Of a stretch of 29,684 nt of DNA, positions 29,246 to 29,684 are shown piece by piece (positions within the stretch are counted from its first letter, which is position 1; each line of letters starts with the position of its first letter). Source of the stretch: Chara braunii (lineage: Eukaryota; Streptophyta; Charophyceae; Charales; Characeae); contig BFEA01000189.1 in assembly GCA_003427395.1 (NCBI GenBank), positions 2,524,034-2,553,717 of the forward strand, written 5' to 3'. The position numbers and the translations under genes are program-made. The notes under the pieces were generated by a model, which saw only the letters and a program-made list of their open reading frames with translations, was not told the origin of the DNA and ran no database searches.

Positions 29246-29684
29246 TGTGACGCCCAACCTCACGCCCAGCGCGACTTCCTGATCGGAGTGGGATGTGGGC
29301 CTGGAAGTGCGAAAAGGGGTGTGCCAAGGATTTTTGGGAAAGTGGAGTCCCAGGTCAGAACTGAGATCTCCTGTGGCAGGGTCTTTCGGGGGCACGAGTG
29401 CAATTTGGCAGAGGGATGGCACGCGCGGGTGGCTTAAGGTCGGGCGAGCCACTGGTTTCGGGGACGGTGGTTTGCGGGCGGATCCCTTCGGGGTAACTGG
29501 GGTTCCGAGGAGTCAGGCCGTTGGGAGTTGCCACGTGGCGCTGGTCGCCGCGCTTGCGGGTTAGACTCTCGGAATTGCGGGGTTCTCTGATCGCCTCGTC
29601 GTCGGCAATTCCCGCAGGGTGTGCTGGGCCAGTACGGGGCTATGGCAGGCCACGGGACGACGCTGAGTTGGTGGTACGGAAGAA
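29246..29684 (-). repeat. Partial second LTR, related family, runs off the window
   Basis: The start TGTGACGCCCAACCTCACGCC parallels TGTGATACGCAACCTCACGCC at 12108. Further blocks align at the same spacing: GTGCCAAGGATTTTTGG with GTGGCCGAGGATTTTTGG, then GTCAGAACTGAGATCTC with GACAGAACGGGAGGCTC. The remainder is diverged. If oriented like the other element, it is the 3' part of a minus-strand LTR extending right. It abuts the LINE relic. Confidence 0.6.

Overview
The window is transposon-dense nuclear DNA of a eukaryote, most likely from the green-plant lineage. The reasons are two degenerate U6 snRNA copies close to the plant consensus, a plant-type telomere word (AAACCCT twice near 4503), a Ty3/gypsy element, an L1-like LINE, and long A/T homopolymers and trinucleotide runs of the kind seen in nuclear intergenic DNA. 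A charophyte alga or early land plant is my guess from overall character; the sequence does not prove it. I see no intact host gene. Two single ambiguous bases (127 and 19084) are present.

Layout. Positions 1-4130 hold low-complexity DNA, an inverted and a direct copy of a ~0.9 kb dispersed repeat (about 1800-2735 minus, 3128-4000 plus) and a U6-like sequence between them. Positions 4130-7620 hold one short exon-like ORF (4370-4510), a 25-bp tandem array (4753-5076), three ~112-bp hairpin MITEs (5115-6217) and two tRNA-like SINE relics. Positions 7620-9110 hold poly-A and poly-T tracts, a 57-bp-arm foldback (8241-8406) and a 511-bp terminal-inverted-repeat element (8597-9107) packed with TCAAG/CTTGA words. 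Positions 9890-10950 hold four tandem copies of a ~262-bp unit. Positions 10950-12100 hold unassigned DNA with weak exon-like ORFs.

Positions 12108-22817 are a 10.7-kb Ty3/gypsy-type LTR retrotransposon on the minus strand. In its own direction it reads: 5' LTR truncated at its 3' end, partial protease, reverse transcriptase and RNase H; then a separate ORF joining a C4HC3 PHD-type zinc finger to a D,D35E integrase; then two further ORFs of unknown function; then a short 3' UTR and a full 3' LTR of about 2.3 kb. The PBS, gag and the protease N-terminus are deleted. The coding frames carry several nonsense codons and at least two frameshifts, so the copy is dead, but it shows an unusual architecture.

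Positions 22835-24825 hold a second U6-like sequence, a third copy of the dispersed repeat nested between ~104-bp inverted repeats, and a SINE-like relic. Positions 25213-29240 are a degenerate non-LTR retrotransposon (minus strand) whose reverse-transcriptase region contains a recent 638-bp tandem duplication. From 29246 to the end is the start of a second LTR, distantly related to the first element's LTR.

The most interesting item is the gypsy element: a PHD-integrase protein in its own ORF, plus a two-ORF 3' module without recognisable envelope features. Second are the small inverted-repeat elements, especially the TCAAG-rich 511-bp one.
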